A stretch of DNA of 64,000 bases from Vibrio splendidus. GTDB lineage: Bacteria; Pseudomonadota; Gammaproteobacteria; Enterobacterales; Vibrionaceae. The stretch's first letter is position 1; each line of letters begins with the position of its first letter. Below the pieces are notes generated by a model. The model did not search any database. It was not told where the DNA came from and saw nothing but the letters and a program-made list of their open reading frames with translations. The stretch is taken from NCBI RefSeq assembly GCF_001557875.1, contig NZ_LNRF01000010.1:1-64000 (forward strand). Direction: 5' to 3'. The translations under genes were made by a program, and so were the position numbers. Below are positions 51,760-59,309 of the stretch, piece after piece.

Positions 51760-51999
51760 ATGAGTGAAAATATCTGCCCTAAGTGCCAGTCTGAGCTAGC
51801 TTGGGATGGCAAGTATCATTGTGAAAGTTGTAGTTTGCATTTTAAGAAAGTTGCTTTCTGTCCGGAGTGTGATGAATTGCTTGAAAAACTGCAAGCGTGT
51901 GGTTCTGCCAGCTACTTTTGTCATGCTAAGTGCAATGAGCTTAAGTCGAAGTCACGAGTACGTTTTGAATTTGAAGTTTTAATTGAAGATAATCTGTAA
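51760..51999 (+). CDS. yfgJ: YfgJ-like zinc-ribbon protein (DUF1407)
   Basis: A small zinc-ribbon protein of 79 residues: CPKC and CESC in the first ribbon, CPEC and CHAKC in the second. The CGSASYFCH and ending KSRVRFEFEV match E. coli YfgJ, whose function is unknown. In E. coli yfgJ lies between der and xseA, as it does here on the core backbone. I prefer the ATG at 51760, which stands eight bases after AGGA; an ATG two codons earlier is an alternative. Probably co-transcribed with the diguanylate cyclase gene. Confidence 0.85.
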   Translation: MSENICPKCQSELAWDGKYHCESCSLHFKKVAFCPECDELLEKLQACGSASYFCHAKCNELKSKSRVRFEFEVLIEDNL

Positions 52000-52030
52000 C
52001 GAATGAATAGACAAATTACTGTTAACCTTG

Positions 52031-52070
52031 AGTTGATGAGTTGATGAGTTGATGAGTTGATGAGTTGATG
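52031..52070 (+). repeat. five tandem copies of an 8-base repeat (AGTTGATG)
   Basis: AGTTGATG is repeated five times without error over 40 bases, 31 bases after yfgJ. It is outside any gene I can support and at the edge of the accessory cassette. Such perfect short repeats vary in copy number by slippage. Confidence 0.95.
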
Positions 52071-52154
52071 TTCTGGTTTGTGCAATAAATGAAAGCGCCG
52101 CTCTGGTAATGAAAGTGGCGCTGTTGTTTACTGCCCTATGAGCAGGCGTTTAAG

Positions 52155-53738
52155 TTATTCTGAAACACACGATGCATAATCAGCTTGAGAGTTGTATTGA
52201 CTATAACGATATTGAGAGTCTCCAAGGTCTAAGTTGAGGTAATAGCTCTCATTATATAGTGTGGTAGTCCAATAGTGGAGCTCGGTTGGCCAGCCAAAGT
52301 TTAGCCACATATTACCTTTGACATTGCGTAAACCTTGACCTTTACTGAGACCTAATTCATCAGCGTTAGCTGGATGTATTCCTAGCTCATGCACGCTTGC
52401 TGAGCGCCAATTATCGCGACCTGCATAGTTTATTGAGGCCAAGTGTTTACACCATCGGGCATATTGACTGTTCTCGATACCCACCCCGTCATATGATAGT
52501 TGATCAAACCTTGCAAATACGCCGCCAGTTGGCCCATGAGCACCTGATTCAGTCCAACTATCGGCGTAGGTAAGACCATTGTTGGTATTGATACCGCCTT
52601 TAAAAGTTACAAAGCCAAGTTCTTGTACTAGTGAGACACTAGGGCTTGATGTATACCAAAACGCTTTACCATCAACTGAGGCTGTAGCAATTTTTAAACA
52701 GCTACCTTTTGCATTTTCTTTGTCGGTATCATTTAATTGCCCCCCACATACAGCGTTGCTGAAGTTAGAGAAGGAGTCGTTGTCATCGCCATTATTGTCT
52801 GCACCGTCACAGTCGGGCGTTCCATCTTCTTGTGGCGAAGAGCAGACGCCATCATATGGGTCGGAAGGGTCGTTAGGGTCCCAACCTTCGATGGTTTCTT
52901 TACCGTTTGGGATACCATCACCGTCGCTGTCAATATTGCCATCGACAACAGGGTCATTGGGTTCGTTAGGATCCCAACCGTTGACTACTTCCTGGCCATT
53001 TTCAATCCCATCCCCGTCATCGTCAGAGTCACCGCTAGCGACAGGGTCGTTAGGATCACTCGGATCCCAGCCTTCTATAGTTTCTTTGCCATCTTTTATT
53101 CCGTCGCCGTCACTATCTGAATCCCCCTTGTTTACGGGGTCGTTAGGATCATCAGGGTTCCAGTTTTCAATTGTTTCTTTACCATTTTTAATTCCATCGC
53201 CATCACTATCGGAGTCTCCGCTCTTAACCGAGTCATCTGGATTTGTGTCGCTCAAGCCTTCAATTTCTTCTAGCCCCTTATTGATACCGTCTCTATCTTC
53301 ATCGGCATCTCCATCGATTACAGGGCTGTTAGGGTCATTAGAATCCCATCCTTCTATGGCTTCTCTACCATCTTTTATGCCATCACCATCACTGTCGAAG
53401 TTGCCATTGTTCACTGGAACATTTGGATCATTCATATCCCAGTTAGCTACGGACTCGCGACCATTTTTAATGCCATCACCGTCATAGTCACGATTGCCGT
53501 TCTCAACTGGAACATGCGGGTCGTTACTATCCCAGCCACTTTCTTTTTCTTTACTATCTGAAATACCATCTCCATCAGAATCACAATAGTCGGTATACTC
53601 AGTCTCACATGCTTTTGTGGAATGGCGAGCTAATAGTGCATCATCACTGGTTTTATCTTGGCATCCGGTAATGATTAAAGATGATAATAGAATCATCGCT
53701 GGTGTAACTTTTACTGGCTTTATTTTCCAATACTGCAT
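52155..53738 (-). CDS. lipoprotein with eight 31-residue thrombospondin type-3-like repeats and DUF1566-like C-terminus
   Basis: A predicted surface lipoprotein of 527 residues. The signal peptide ends in ITGC with lipidated C26. Residues 53-300 are eight repeats of exactly 31 residues, each starting DSDGDGI-like and continuing with NGKETIEGWDPNDPNDPV-like sequence. The aspartate-rich loops are calcium-binding TSP3/type-3 motifs. A cysteine-rich acidic stretch (298-325) leads to a globular C-terminal domain of about 190 residues with YARWCKHLASINYAGRDNWR, GNMWLNFGWPTELHYWTTTLY and a terminal YASCVS, resembling DUF1566/Lcl C-terminal domains of surface proteins. The ATG follows AGAAGGAA. It begins 21 bases after the ompA-like gene and is surely co-transcribed with it. 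Adhesion or cell-wall attachment is likely but inferred. Confidence 0.85.
   Translation of the reverse strand: MQYWKIKPVKVTPAMILLSSLIITGCQDKTSDDALLARHSTKACETEYTDYCDSDGDGISDSKEKESGWDSNDPHVPVENGNRDYDGDGIKNGRESVANWDMNDPNVPVNNGNFDSDGDGIKDGREAIEGWDSNDPNSPVIDGDADEDRDGINKGLEEIEGLSDTNPDDSVKSGDSDSDGDGIKNGKETIENWNPDDPNDPVNKGDSDSDGDGIKDGKETIEGWDPSDPNDPVASGDSDDDGDGIENGQEVVNGWDPNEPNDPVVDGNIDSDGDGIPNGKETIEGWDPNDPSDPYDGVCSSPQEDGTPDCDGADNNGDDNDSFSNFSNAVCGGQLNDTDKENAKGSCLKIATASVDGKAFWYTSSPSVSLVQELGFVTFKGGINTNNGLTYADSWTESGAHGPTGGVFARFDQLSYDGVGIENSQYARWCKHLASINYAGRDNWRSASVHELGIHPANADELGLSKGQGLRNVKGNMWLNFGWPTELHYWTTTLYNESYYLNLDLGDSQYRYSQYNSQADYASCVSE
52840..53582 (-). repeat. eight tandem 93-base coding repeats
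   Basis: The DNA encoding residues 53-300 of the TSP3-like lipoprotein is a head-to-tail array with a 93-base unit (31 codons), the last copy incomplete. Codon positions differ between copies, so the array is old enough to have diverged, but several copies (from residues 177, 208 and 270) are still very alike. Confidence 0.85.
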
Positions 53739-53759
53739 AATTAATTCCTTCTATTATTG

Positions 53760-54791
53760 TTATTTTTTTATAGTTAGCTTCGGAGAGTTCAACTCAACAC
53801 GTCGGTTTCTAGCACGGCCACTTTCTGTATCGTTGGAAGATATTGGAAATAGTTCTCCATAACCTCGGGTTGTAATACGACTGGTGTCGATCCCTTCTTG
53901 TATGAAAAATTGTGCAACGGCTTTTGCACGTTGTTCTGAGAGACGCTGGTTATAATTAGACGCTCCTGTGCTGTCCGTATAACCTGTAATTTCTACTGTT
54001 GAGGTTGGGTATGCTCTCAATCGCTTTAGCATAGGTCTGAGTTGTTCACGAAGTGAGAAGGTTAAATTAGCGCTATTCGACTCAAATAAAGAGTCGTTGC
54101 TATAACTGCTCAACTCCTGTGTAAAGTGCTCCACAACTTGAGGCTGCTTAGGCTCAACAACAACTGGAGGAGGGGGAGTTGGAGTCGGTTCTAACTCACG
54201 TTGTGGAGCACTATTTCCAAAGCGATAATCTATCCCTAGGTTTAGGAAGTGAAGGTCAGTATCTCTGTCGATATTATTGACGTATTCATAGCTCAACCTA
54301 GTATTCCAATTTCGATTTAATCGGTAATCGAGACCCGTTGCTAACAATAAGGCAAAGTCTGACTCTTTTTCTTCTGAGTATTGGGTTGCCCCATTTTTTA
54401 TTGATTTATTAATTATTGAATAGGCACTACCGACTTTACCGTATAATGCTAACTTTTCAGTCAGTCCGTAGTCGGCTTTAATTCCTAAATCAATATCCTG
54501 AATTGTCGCATCTAGCTTATTTTGAGACAGGTATGTAGCATCGAAGCTACCTAAGTAGTTATAACCACCTTCGACAGCAAGCCAATTTTTTATTTGATAG
54601 CCAGCATAAAGACCAGCACCCAAATCATCGTCATCACATGAGCTATAGCCATTAGAACAAGTTATGTTTAGTTTTGTTGCCCCGACTTTCCCACCAACAT
54701 AAAATTCATCTTCAATATGAATTCCATTAATGGCCATTGCTCCAGAAGAAAAATGAATGCCAATTATCAGCATCAATTTGTCAAATTTCAT
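53760..54791 (-). CDS. OmpA-family outer-membrane protein
   Basis: A 343-residue two-domain envelope protein. A signal peptide (1-20, ending GAMA) precedes an eight-stranded OmpA-like barrel (about 28-196: FYVGGKVGATKLN, WLAVEGGYNYLGSFDA, LYGKVGSAYSI, WNTRLSYEYVN). A proline-rich linker (about 204-222, TPTPPPPVVVEP) leads to a C-terminal OmpA peptidoglycan-binding domain (about 235-338) with VEITGYTDSTGASNYNQRLS, SEQRAKAV and RGYGE...NRRVEL. It carries a disulfide-capable C49/C57 pair in the barrel. It is upstream of the TSP3-like lipoprotein in one operon. It is unlikely to be the main housekeeping OmpA, because it lies in an accessory cassette. Confidence 0.88.
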   Translation of the reverse strand: MKFDKLMLIIGIHFSSGAMAINGIHIEDEFYVGGKVGATKLNITCSNGYSSCDDDDLGAGLYAGYQIKNWLAVEGGYNYLGSFDATYLSQNKLDATIQDIDLGIKADYGLTEKLALYGKVGSAYSIINKSIKNGATQYSEEKESDFALLLATGLDYRLNRNWNTRLSYEYVNNIDRDTDLHFLNLGIDYRFGNSAPQRELEPTPTPPPPVVVEPKQPQVVEHFTQELSSYSNDSLFESNSANLTFSLREQLRPMLKRLRAYPTSTVEITGYTDSTGASNYNQRLSEQRAKAVAQFFIQEGIDTSRITTRGYGELFPISSNDTESGRARNRRVELNSPKLTIKK

Positions 54792-55206
54792 ATTTTACTA
54801 GTCCTTTGTTTTTTTATGATTTTTATAATTCGATTTCTATTAAAAGAACAAAATTCTTTATAATAGTAAAATCGAAAAACCACTGATGTCATAGCGACAT
54901 ATTCATAGTGAAGGTAAGTGAAAGCTCAACCAATCACGATAAGAATCTTTAATATAAACTTGTTAACGAATAAATATATAAAATTAGATATTTATCTAAA
55001 TAAAAATTAGATAATCCGATAGCATTCTCTTGAGTTTATAAATGATTCGGTGGCTTATTTATTCAATGGGGAGTCGGATGCTTTTTAGGTGCGGGGGAGG
55101 ATTTAACTATCCATATTGCATGACGGATAATTCAAGCTATCATCAGTAAAAGGAGTTTGTAGCGATGTTAATGTTGGTTTTTTTGAACTTTTCTAATTAA
55201 TAATTT
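54792..55206. other. AT-rich intergenic region inside the accessory cassette
   Basis: About 415 bases with stop codons in all frames and no gene. It must include the promoter of the ompA-like/TSP3-like operon (read leftward). It is clearly more AT-rich than the flanking core. I see no defined operator. Confidence 0.5.
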
Positions 55207-55239
55207 GTTCCACTCTGAATTGAGTATCAGAAGTGGAAC
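55195..55239 (-). terminator. probable terminator of the wHTH-EAL-like gene
   Basis: GTTCCACT (55207-55214) pairs with AGTGGAAC (55232-55239), extended by CTGA/TCAG with one bulged base. On the minus strand it lies 32 bases beyond the stop and is followed by A/T-rich sequence without a strong T run. Confidence 0.5.
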
Positions 55240-55270
55240 CTCATAAAATAAGAGCTAGTAAAGAACTGTA

Positions 55271-57040
55271 TTAGTAATTGAACATTTTTCCTTGTTGGTA
55301 GTAACCTTCCATTTCAAATAATGAATTCGAAATTTTTTCGTCATCTACACCTGTATAGATGATAATTACATCATATACGTCACATACGGAATGTAATGTA
55401 TTTAATGTCTCTATGTGAACAAGAGACTTATGTTCTTGGGCAACAGCTTTAGATGTTAGATGTCTATTTGTTTTGACAAAATCTGGTTTAATTTGGGCTA
55501 TGTTTTGGATGTGATTATTTTCTACCCCAAAATCAGTCATAGCTATCTTGACACGGTTGCAGGTTTTTAACTTCTTTATACATTCTATAGCTTGTTTGTT
55601 GTAATGAAATCCATGTTGATCCCATAGTTCTATAATCAAAAGATCTTGATTCATTTTAGTGATAATTTCTTTTACCTTATCCGATTTTAATCTAGACTCG
55701 AACACTGATGAGCATATTTTAAGACCAACTTTTCGAGCACTAGTGAAGTTGGATATGGTGCCTAATAGGAATAGAGTATATATGTAATTCCAGTGTGAGT
55801 TATTATTTGGTTTTTGTGAGTTTGTATCTTTCCATCTGTTCGTAAAACTCTGTAGTTCATAATATAGAACCTGTTCCGTTGCTCTATCCATAACAGGATC
55901 TAACGTTACTTCTAAGCGAGCACATTGAGTTATAAGGTGAGTCAATGAAATAATTAACTTCCTTTGTTGAATTACTAGGATACATAGTAGGATTAACAAA
56001 AACCTCTCGTATAAGTAATCTGAAAATAGCTCAATACTAGTGCTGTTTTTTGCGTTATATTTAAAGAATCTATTTAGATTACCTGTAGATTTAGTGTTAT
56101 CAAAAGTATTCAATAGATGCCCATTTTTATATATTTCCACTCTATCTGTTAAGTAGGGAATCATATATAGTTTATAACGGGCATGAATTTTTGATCGAGT
56201 AAAACGCCCCCATACCACACTATCATCGGATGTTATTTTCGTATAAAAGAAGCCTTCATGATTGGAAAACCATTTTAAAAATGAATATTGAGATGGTTCT
56301 AATATTGAACTTGGGTTGATAAAGCACTTGGCTCCCGTGTTTGATATATAGTAAACCGAATCTATATTTTTTCCTTGCCTCAGGGTGCGATGAAGTAAGG
56401 CTGGTGGCTTGTCACAACCAAACTCTTGAAATTTGAGAAGGGTGTTTGTTGCGTCCATCGAGTATGAGTTAAACATCGTTACGATAAGTAAAGCCTGCAA
56501 AGCATATATAGATACAGTTATGAGTAGCGGCCATAATAGTGCTTTAATTACGCTACTTGGTTTAATATTGCAGCTAAGTAGAGTAAGCAGTTGGCCATAA
56601 GTTCGATACCAAGGTAGACGAATAGACAATTGTTCATTGTTTAACTTTGGTATGCTTTTGGCTTCGTTTAGAACCCAGAAATATCCTTTTCGATTCATAT
56701 TCAAAATGAATCGATCACTCTTATATGGAAGACTCTGATAGAAATAGGTGAGGAGTGTATGAAACTTCTTCCTAAGAGATGCAATAGTATTCTTTAATGA
56801 ATTAAAGTGCAGTTCTATCCCTGTCTTGAGTAAATAGTACTGCTCGATATCGCGTGCGGATACTGGTGAAAGTGGGCTGCTACTATTCAGAATTGCCTCT
56901 AGTATTACAGCCTCTTTCTCAGAAATAGTGAGATTGAAGCTTTTCTTCTTCACTTTTGAAGTAATTGAAATTGTTTTGCGTGCAAATTCGGCTTGTATAA
57001 TGTATTCGTCACTTTCATGGTTAAGTGAATATTTATACAT
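55271..57040 (-). CDS. membrane-bound winged-helix regulator with CSS-like periplasmic domain and degenerate EAL-like domain
   Basis: A 589-residue protein I do not recognise as a named gene. Residues 1-123 resemble a ToxR/CadC-type winged helix: ISEKEAVILEAILNSSSPLS, SLKNTIASLRKKF and the closing RFILNMNRKGYFWV. TM1 is about 166-190 and TM2 about 344-358. The periplasmic part has C209 (EFGCDKPPALLHRTL) and C239 (NTGAKCFINPSS), as in CSS-motif sensor domains. The C-terminus (about 378-589) looks like an EAL domain that has lost key residues: YEL for EAL, TDFG for DDFG, FVKTN for IKID, TGVDD for EGVET, with QG near the end. It would therefore not be an active c-di-GMP phosphodiesterase. It has a strong ribosome binding site (AAGGGGGG). 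It likely controls the ompA-like operon next to it. Confidence 0.7.
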   Translation of the reverse strand: MYKYSLNHESDEYIIQAEFARKTISITSKVKKKSFNLTISEKEAVILEAILNSSSPLSPVSARDIEQYYLLKTGIELHFNSLKNTIASLRKKFHTLLTYFYQSLPYKSDRFILNMNRKGYFWVLNEAKSIPKLNNEQLSIRLPWYRTYGQLLTLLSCNIKPSSVIKALLWPLLITVSIYALQALLIVTMFNSYSMDATNTLLKFQEFGCDKPPALLHRTLRQGKNIDSVYYISNTGAKCFINPSSILEPSQYSFLKWFSNHEGFFYTKITSDDSVVWGRFTRSKIHARYKLYMIPYLTDRVEIYKNGHLLNTFDNTKSTGNLNRFFKYNAKNSTSIELFSDYLYERFLLILLCILVIQQRKLIISLTHLITQCARLEVTLDPVMDRATEQVLYYELQSFTNRWKDTNSQKPNNNSHWNYIYTLFLLGTISNFTSARKVGLKICSSVFESRLKSDKVKEIITKMNQDLLIIELWDQHGFHYNKQAIECIKKLKTCNRVKIAMTDFGVENNHIQNIAQIKPDFVKTNRHLTSKAVAQEHKSLVHIETLNTLHSVCDVYDVIIIYTGVDDEKISNSLFEMEGYYQQGKMFNY

Positions 57041-57661
57041 TTGACACCCCCCTTACTTATAAATCAGGCTCTTTACTTGTAACAGATTATCAATCGTAAA
57101 TTGACGATGGTTATAGCTGGTCTAGATCACACTTTTGTCAAGGAAGAGTGATAGTTCAGCTCAGCACTAAGTTTGTTTTTGTTTTTTGGCGGATTATGTT
57201 TGAGGGTGGTGTTGGATGTAAAATCATGTAATTGGACTTTACTTTTTTGTTGGTGACTTTGGTTTTGGCACATTATGATATTTCGCAAAACATCAACACA
57301 ATCTTTAGACTGTTTTACTAAGATTAGTGTGAGTGTAAGTAGCTAATATAGGCAAAAACTAAGTAACTTCAGGCTATCTTCAATAGGCTAATTTTGTGCA
57401 ACATTTCTTACCCACCCTTTAGCAATACAATAAAGCGACCATATAAATTTGCCTAAATGAGAGTGCGTTTTTATGGATAGTAAAGCGATGTTTTGGATTA
57501 TCTTGGTGCTAGGGCGGGATCAGCGGGAACAAGAAAGTTGGAGCGCAAGTTAGCTTTCACTCTAAGGGAAGTTGGTTATTTTATTGTGCGATAAGTGACT
57601 TTTACTTAGTATCTAGAACCGATTTAAGTCTGATGTTTGGAACTTATTGTCAAAATATAAA
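57041..57661. other. intergenic region between the accessory regulator gene and xseA
   Basis: About 620 AT-rich bases. It contains the promoter of the leftward regulator gene and the right-hand boundary of the cassette. Only very short frames occur (for example a 26-codon frame near 57474). No repeat, tRNA or att-like duplication is visible by eye. Confidence 0.5.
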
Positions 57662-57685
57662 AGCCCTATCGAATTGTATAGGGCT
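57655..57685 (-). terminator. terminator after xseA
   Basis: AGCCCTAT (57662-57669) pairs with ATAGGGCT (57678-57685). On the minus strand, in the direction of xseA, the stem is followed by TTTTATATTTTG, 40 bases beyond the stop. Confidence 0.85.
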
Positions 57686-57724
57686 CCTTTATAAATTTAC
57701 ATTGATGTTGTGCCCAGTAAAATA

Positions 57725-59065
57725 TTAGCTGCCACCGCTTTTCGCAGTCACTTGCGATTCAATCACACCATCTTCTACTTGAGTGGTAATCACTTCGCCC
57801 ACCTCAACATCGTTAATCGATGACACAGTCTTACGCGATGCTGAATGAGTAATGCTATAGCCACGCTTTAGGGTTGCTAGTGGACTAACGGTTTCTAACT
57901 TCTCGGCAGCCATGGCTAGTTGGTGGCGAGTGGTCAGCAAGGTTTTATCCATCGCATCCAGTAGCTTTTGCTCAGAGCGTTGCAGATGCAGTTTCTGTTC
58001 ACCAAGGCGTTTTACTGGCGAGTTCAGCTGAAGCTGGTGCTGTTTGCGTTCAACACGCTGTGCATGCTGTTTTAGGTATTGAGTCATACCACGACGCAAA
58101 CGCATGTCTAGGTCATCAAGCTGCTGACTCTGCTTTTGCAGTTGGTAGCTCGGGTGTTGCTTCTCTAAGCGGTATTTCAACGTTTGAGTGGATTGTGCTT
58201 GTCTGATTAACACATGACGAATAGCACTTACCAAGCGAGCACGTTTAGAGGCAAAAGCTTGCTCTTTATGACTGTTGTCACGGCTAACCAATTCTGCAGC
58301 CGCTGACGGCGTTGGAGCACGCATATCTGCGACGAAATCGGCGATAGTGACATCAACTTCGTGGCCAACTGCGCTGATAATCGGGATCTGGCTTGCTGCA
58401 ATTGTGCGGGCTACGATCTCGTTATTGAAGCACCATAGGTCTTCCAGTGAGCCGCCACCACGGCCGACGATTAACACATCACACTCATTACGCTCATTGG
58501 CACGTCCAATCGCCTGAGCAATCTGAATCGCCGCCTCTTCGCCTTGAACCATGGTTGGGTACACCACCACAGGTAACGAAGGATCACGGCGCTTAAGTAC
58601 GTCCAAGATATCGTAGAGAGCTGCACCGGTTTTAGAGGTGACAACACCAACGCGCTTTGGATGCTCAGGAAGCGGTTGCTTACTCGATTGAGCAAACAGG
58701 CCTTCTGCGGCAAGGTTCATCTTCAGCTTTTCAAACTCTTGCTGAAGCTTACCGTCACCTTCTGGCTGCATGCTTTCGATGATCAGTTGATAGTCACCGC
58801 GTGGCTCATAAAGAGACAGGCGGGCTTTGACTAACACTTGATTACCGTTCTGGGGCTTAAAAGTGACACGGCGGTTATTGCCACGAAACATGGCGCACTT
58901 AACTTGAGCGCGAGAGTCTTTAAGCGTGAGGTACCAGTGACCAGATACAGGTGCAGAGAAGTTTGAGATTTCACCAACGAGCCAGACTATTCCCATTTCG
59001 TTTTCTAATAGGAGACGAACCTCTGAGTTGAGGCGAGAAACAGTAAAGATGTTTGGATTAGTCAT
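57725..59065 (-). CDS. xseA: XseA, exodeoxyribonuclease VII large subunit
   Basis: Catalytic subunit of a single-strand-specific exonuclease. An N-terminal OB-fold (about 1-105: IFTVSRLNSEVRLLLE, WLVGEISNFSAPVSGHWY) precedes the catalytic core with VVTSKTGAALYDIL, VLIVGRGGGSLEDLWCFN and SAVGHEVDVTIADFVADMR. A long coiled-coil region (about 285-395) binds XseB subunits. It has 446 residues. It is divergent from guaB, the order seen in E. coli. Confidence 0.96.
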   Translation of the reverse strand: MTNPNIFTVSRLNSEVRLLLENEMGIVWLVGEISNFSAPVSGHWYLTLKDSRAQVKCAMFRGNNRRVTFKPQNGNQVLVKARLSLYEPRGDYQLIIESMQPEGDGKLQQEFEKLKMNLAAEGLFAQSSKQPLPEHPKRVGVVTSKTGAALYDILDVLKRRDPSLPVVVYPTMVQGEEAAIQIAQAIGRANERNECDVLIVGRGGGSLEDLWCFNNEIVARTIAASQIPIISAVGHEVDVTIADFVADMRAPTPSAAAELVSRDNSHKEQAFASKRARLVSAIRHVLIRQAQSTQTLKYRLEKQHPSYQLQKQSQQLDDLDMRLRRGMTQYLKQHAQRVERKQHQLQLNSPVKRLGEQKLHLQRSEQKLLDAMDKTLLTTRHQLAMAAEKLETVSPLATLKRGYSITHSASRKTVSSINDVEVGEVITTQVEDGVIESQVTAKSGGS

Positions 59066-59188
59066 AAAAGCACTATCTTTCCTTGAAGGAAGGTCTTTCT
59101 TGGAATCTCACAGGGCGTGAGTATGGAAGATAGCGGCAATATAATACATAGCAAGGGGGTAAATGCAAATTAAAAGTACAAAAATGTG

Positions 59189-59217
59189 TAGCCAAGCGAT
59201 TTCGCCGTGCGTATAAT
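59189..59217 (+). promoter_or_regulatory. candidate guaB promoter
   Basis: TAGCCA (59189-59194), a 17-base spacer and a perfect TATAAT (59212-59217) lie 92 bases before guaB. The discriminator beginning CCG is moderately GC-rich, as in stringently controlled guaB promoters. Confidence 0.55.
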
Positions 59218-59309
59218 CCGTCTGCAATATCAAATCCAAATCACTTTATTATGCGAAACGATAAAGTTGGGTTTACTCCTTTTAACACCTTTGTTGTGAG
59301 ATATTGCAA

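Noticed and set aside
52579..53487. A 302-codon open frame on the plus strand, rich in serine, proline and leucine
   Set aside because: It is antisense to the TSP3-like repeats; the 93-base repeat keeps the complementary frame free of stops. Its composition is the mirror of DSDGDGI-type repeats, and it has no ribosome binding site or family.
52840..53582. Regular 93-base repeats that might be read as a CRISPR array or a minisatellite
   Set aside because: There are no constant short repeats separated by unique spacers; the period equals 31 codons of an intact reading frame with a signal peptide and C-terminal domain.
57474..57554. A 26-codon frame with a hydrophobic centre upstream of the accessory regulator gene
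   Set aside because: Too short, no ribosome binding site, and no neighbour suggesting a leader or toxin role.
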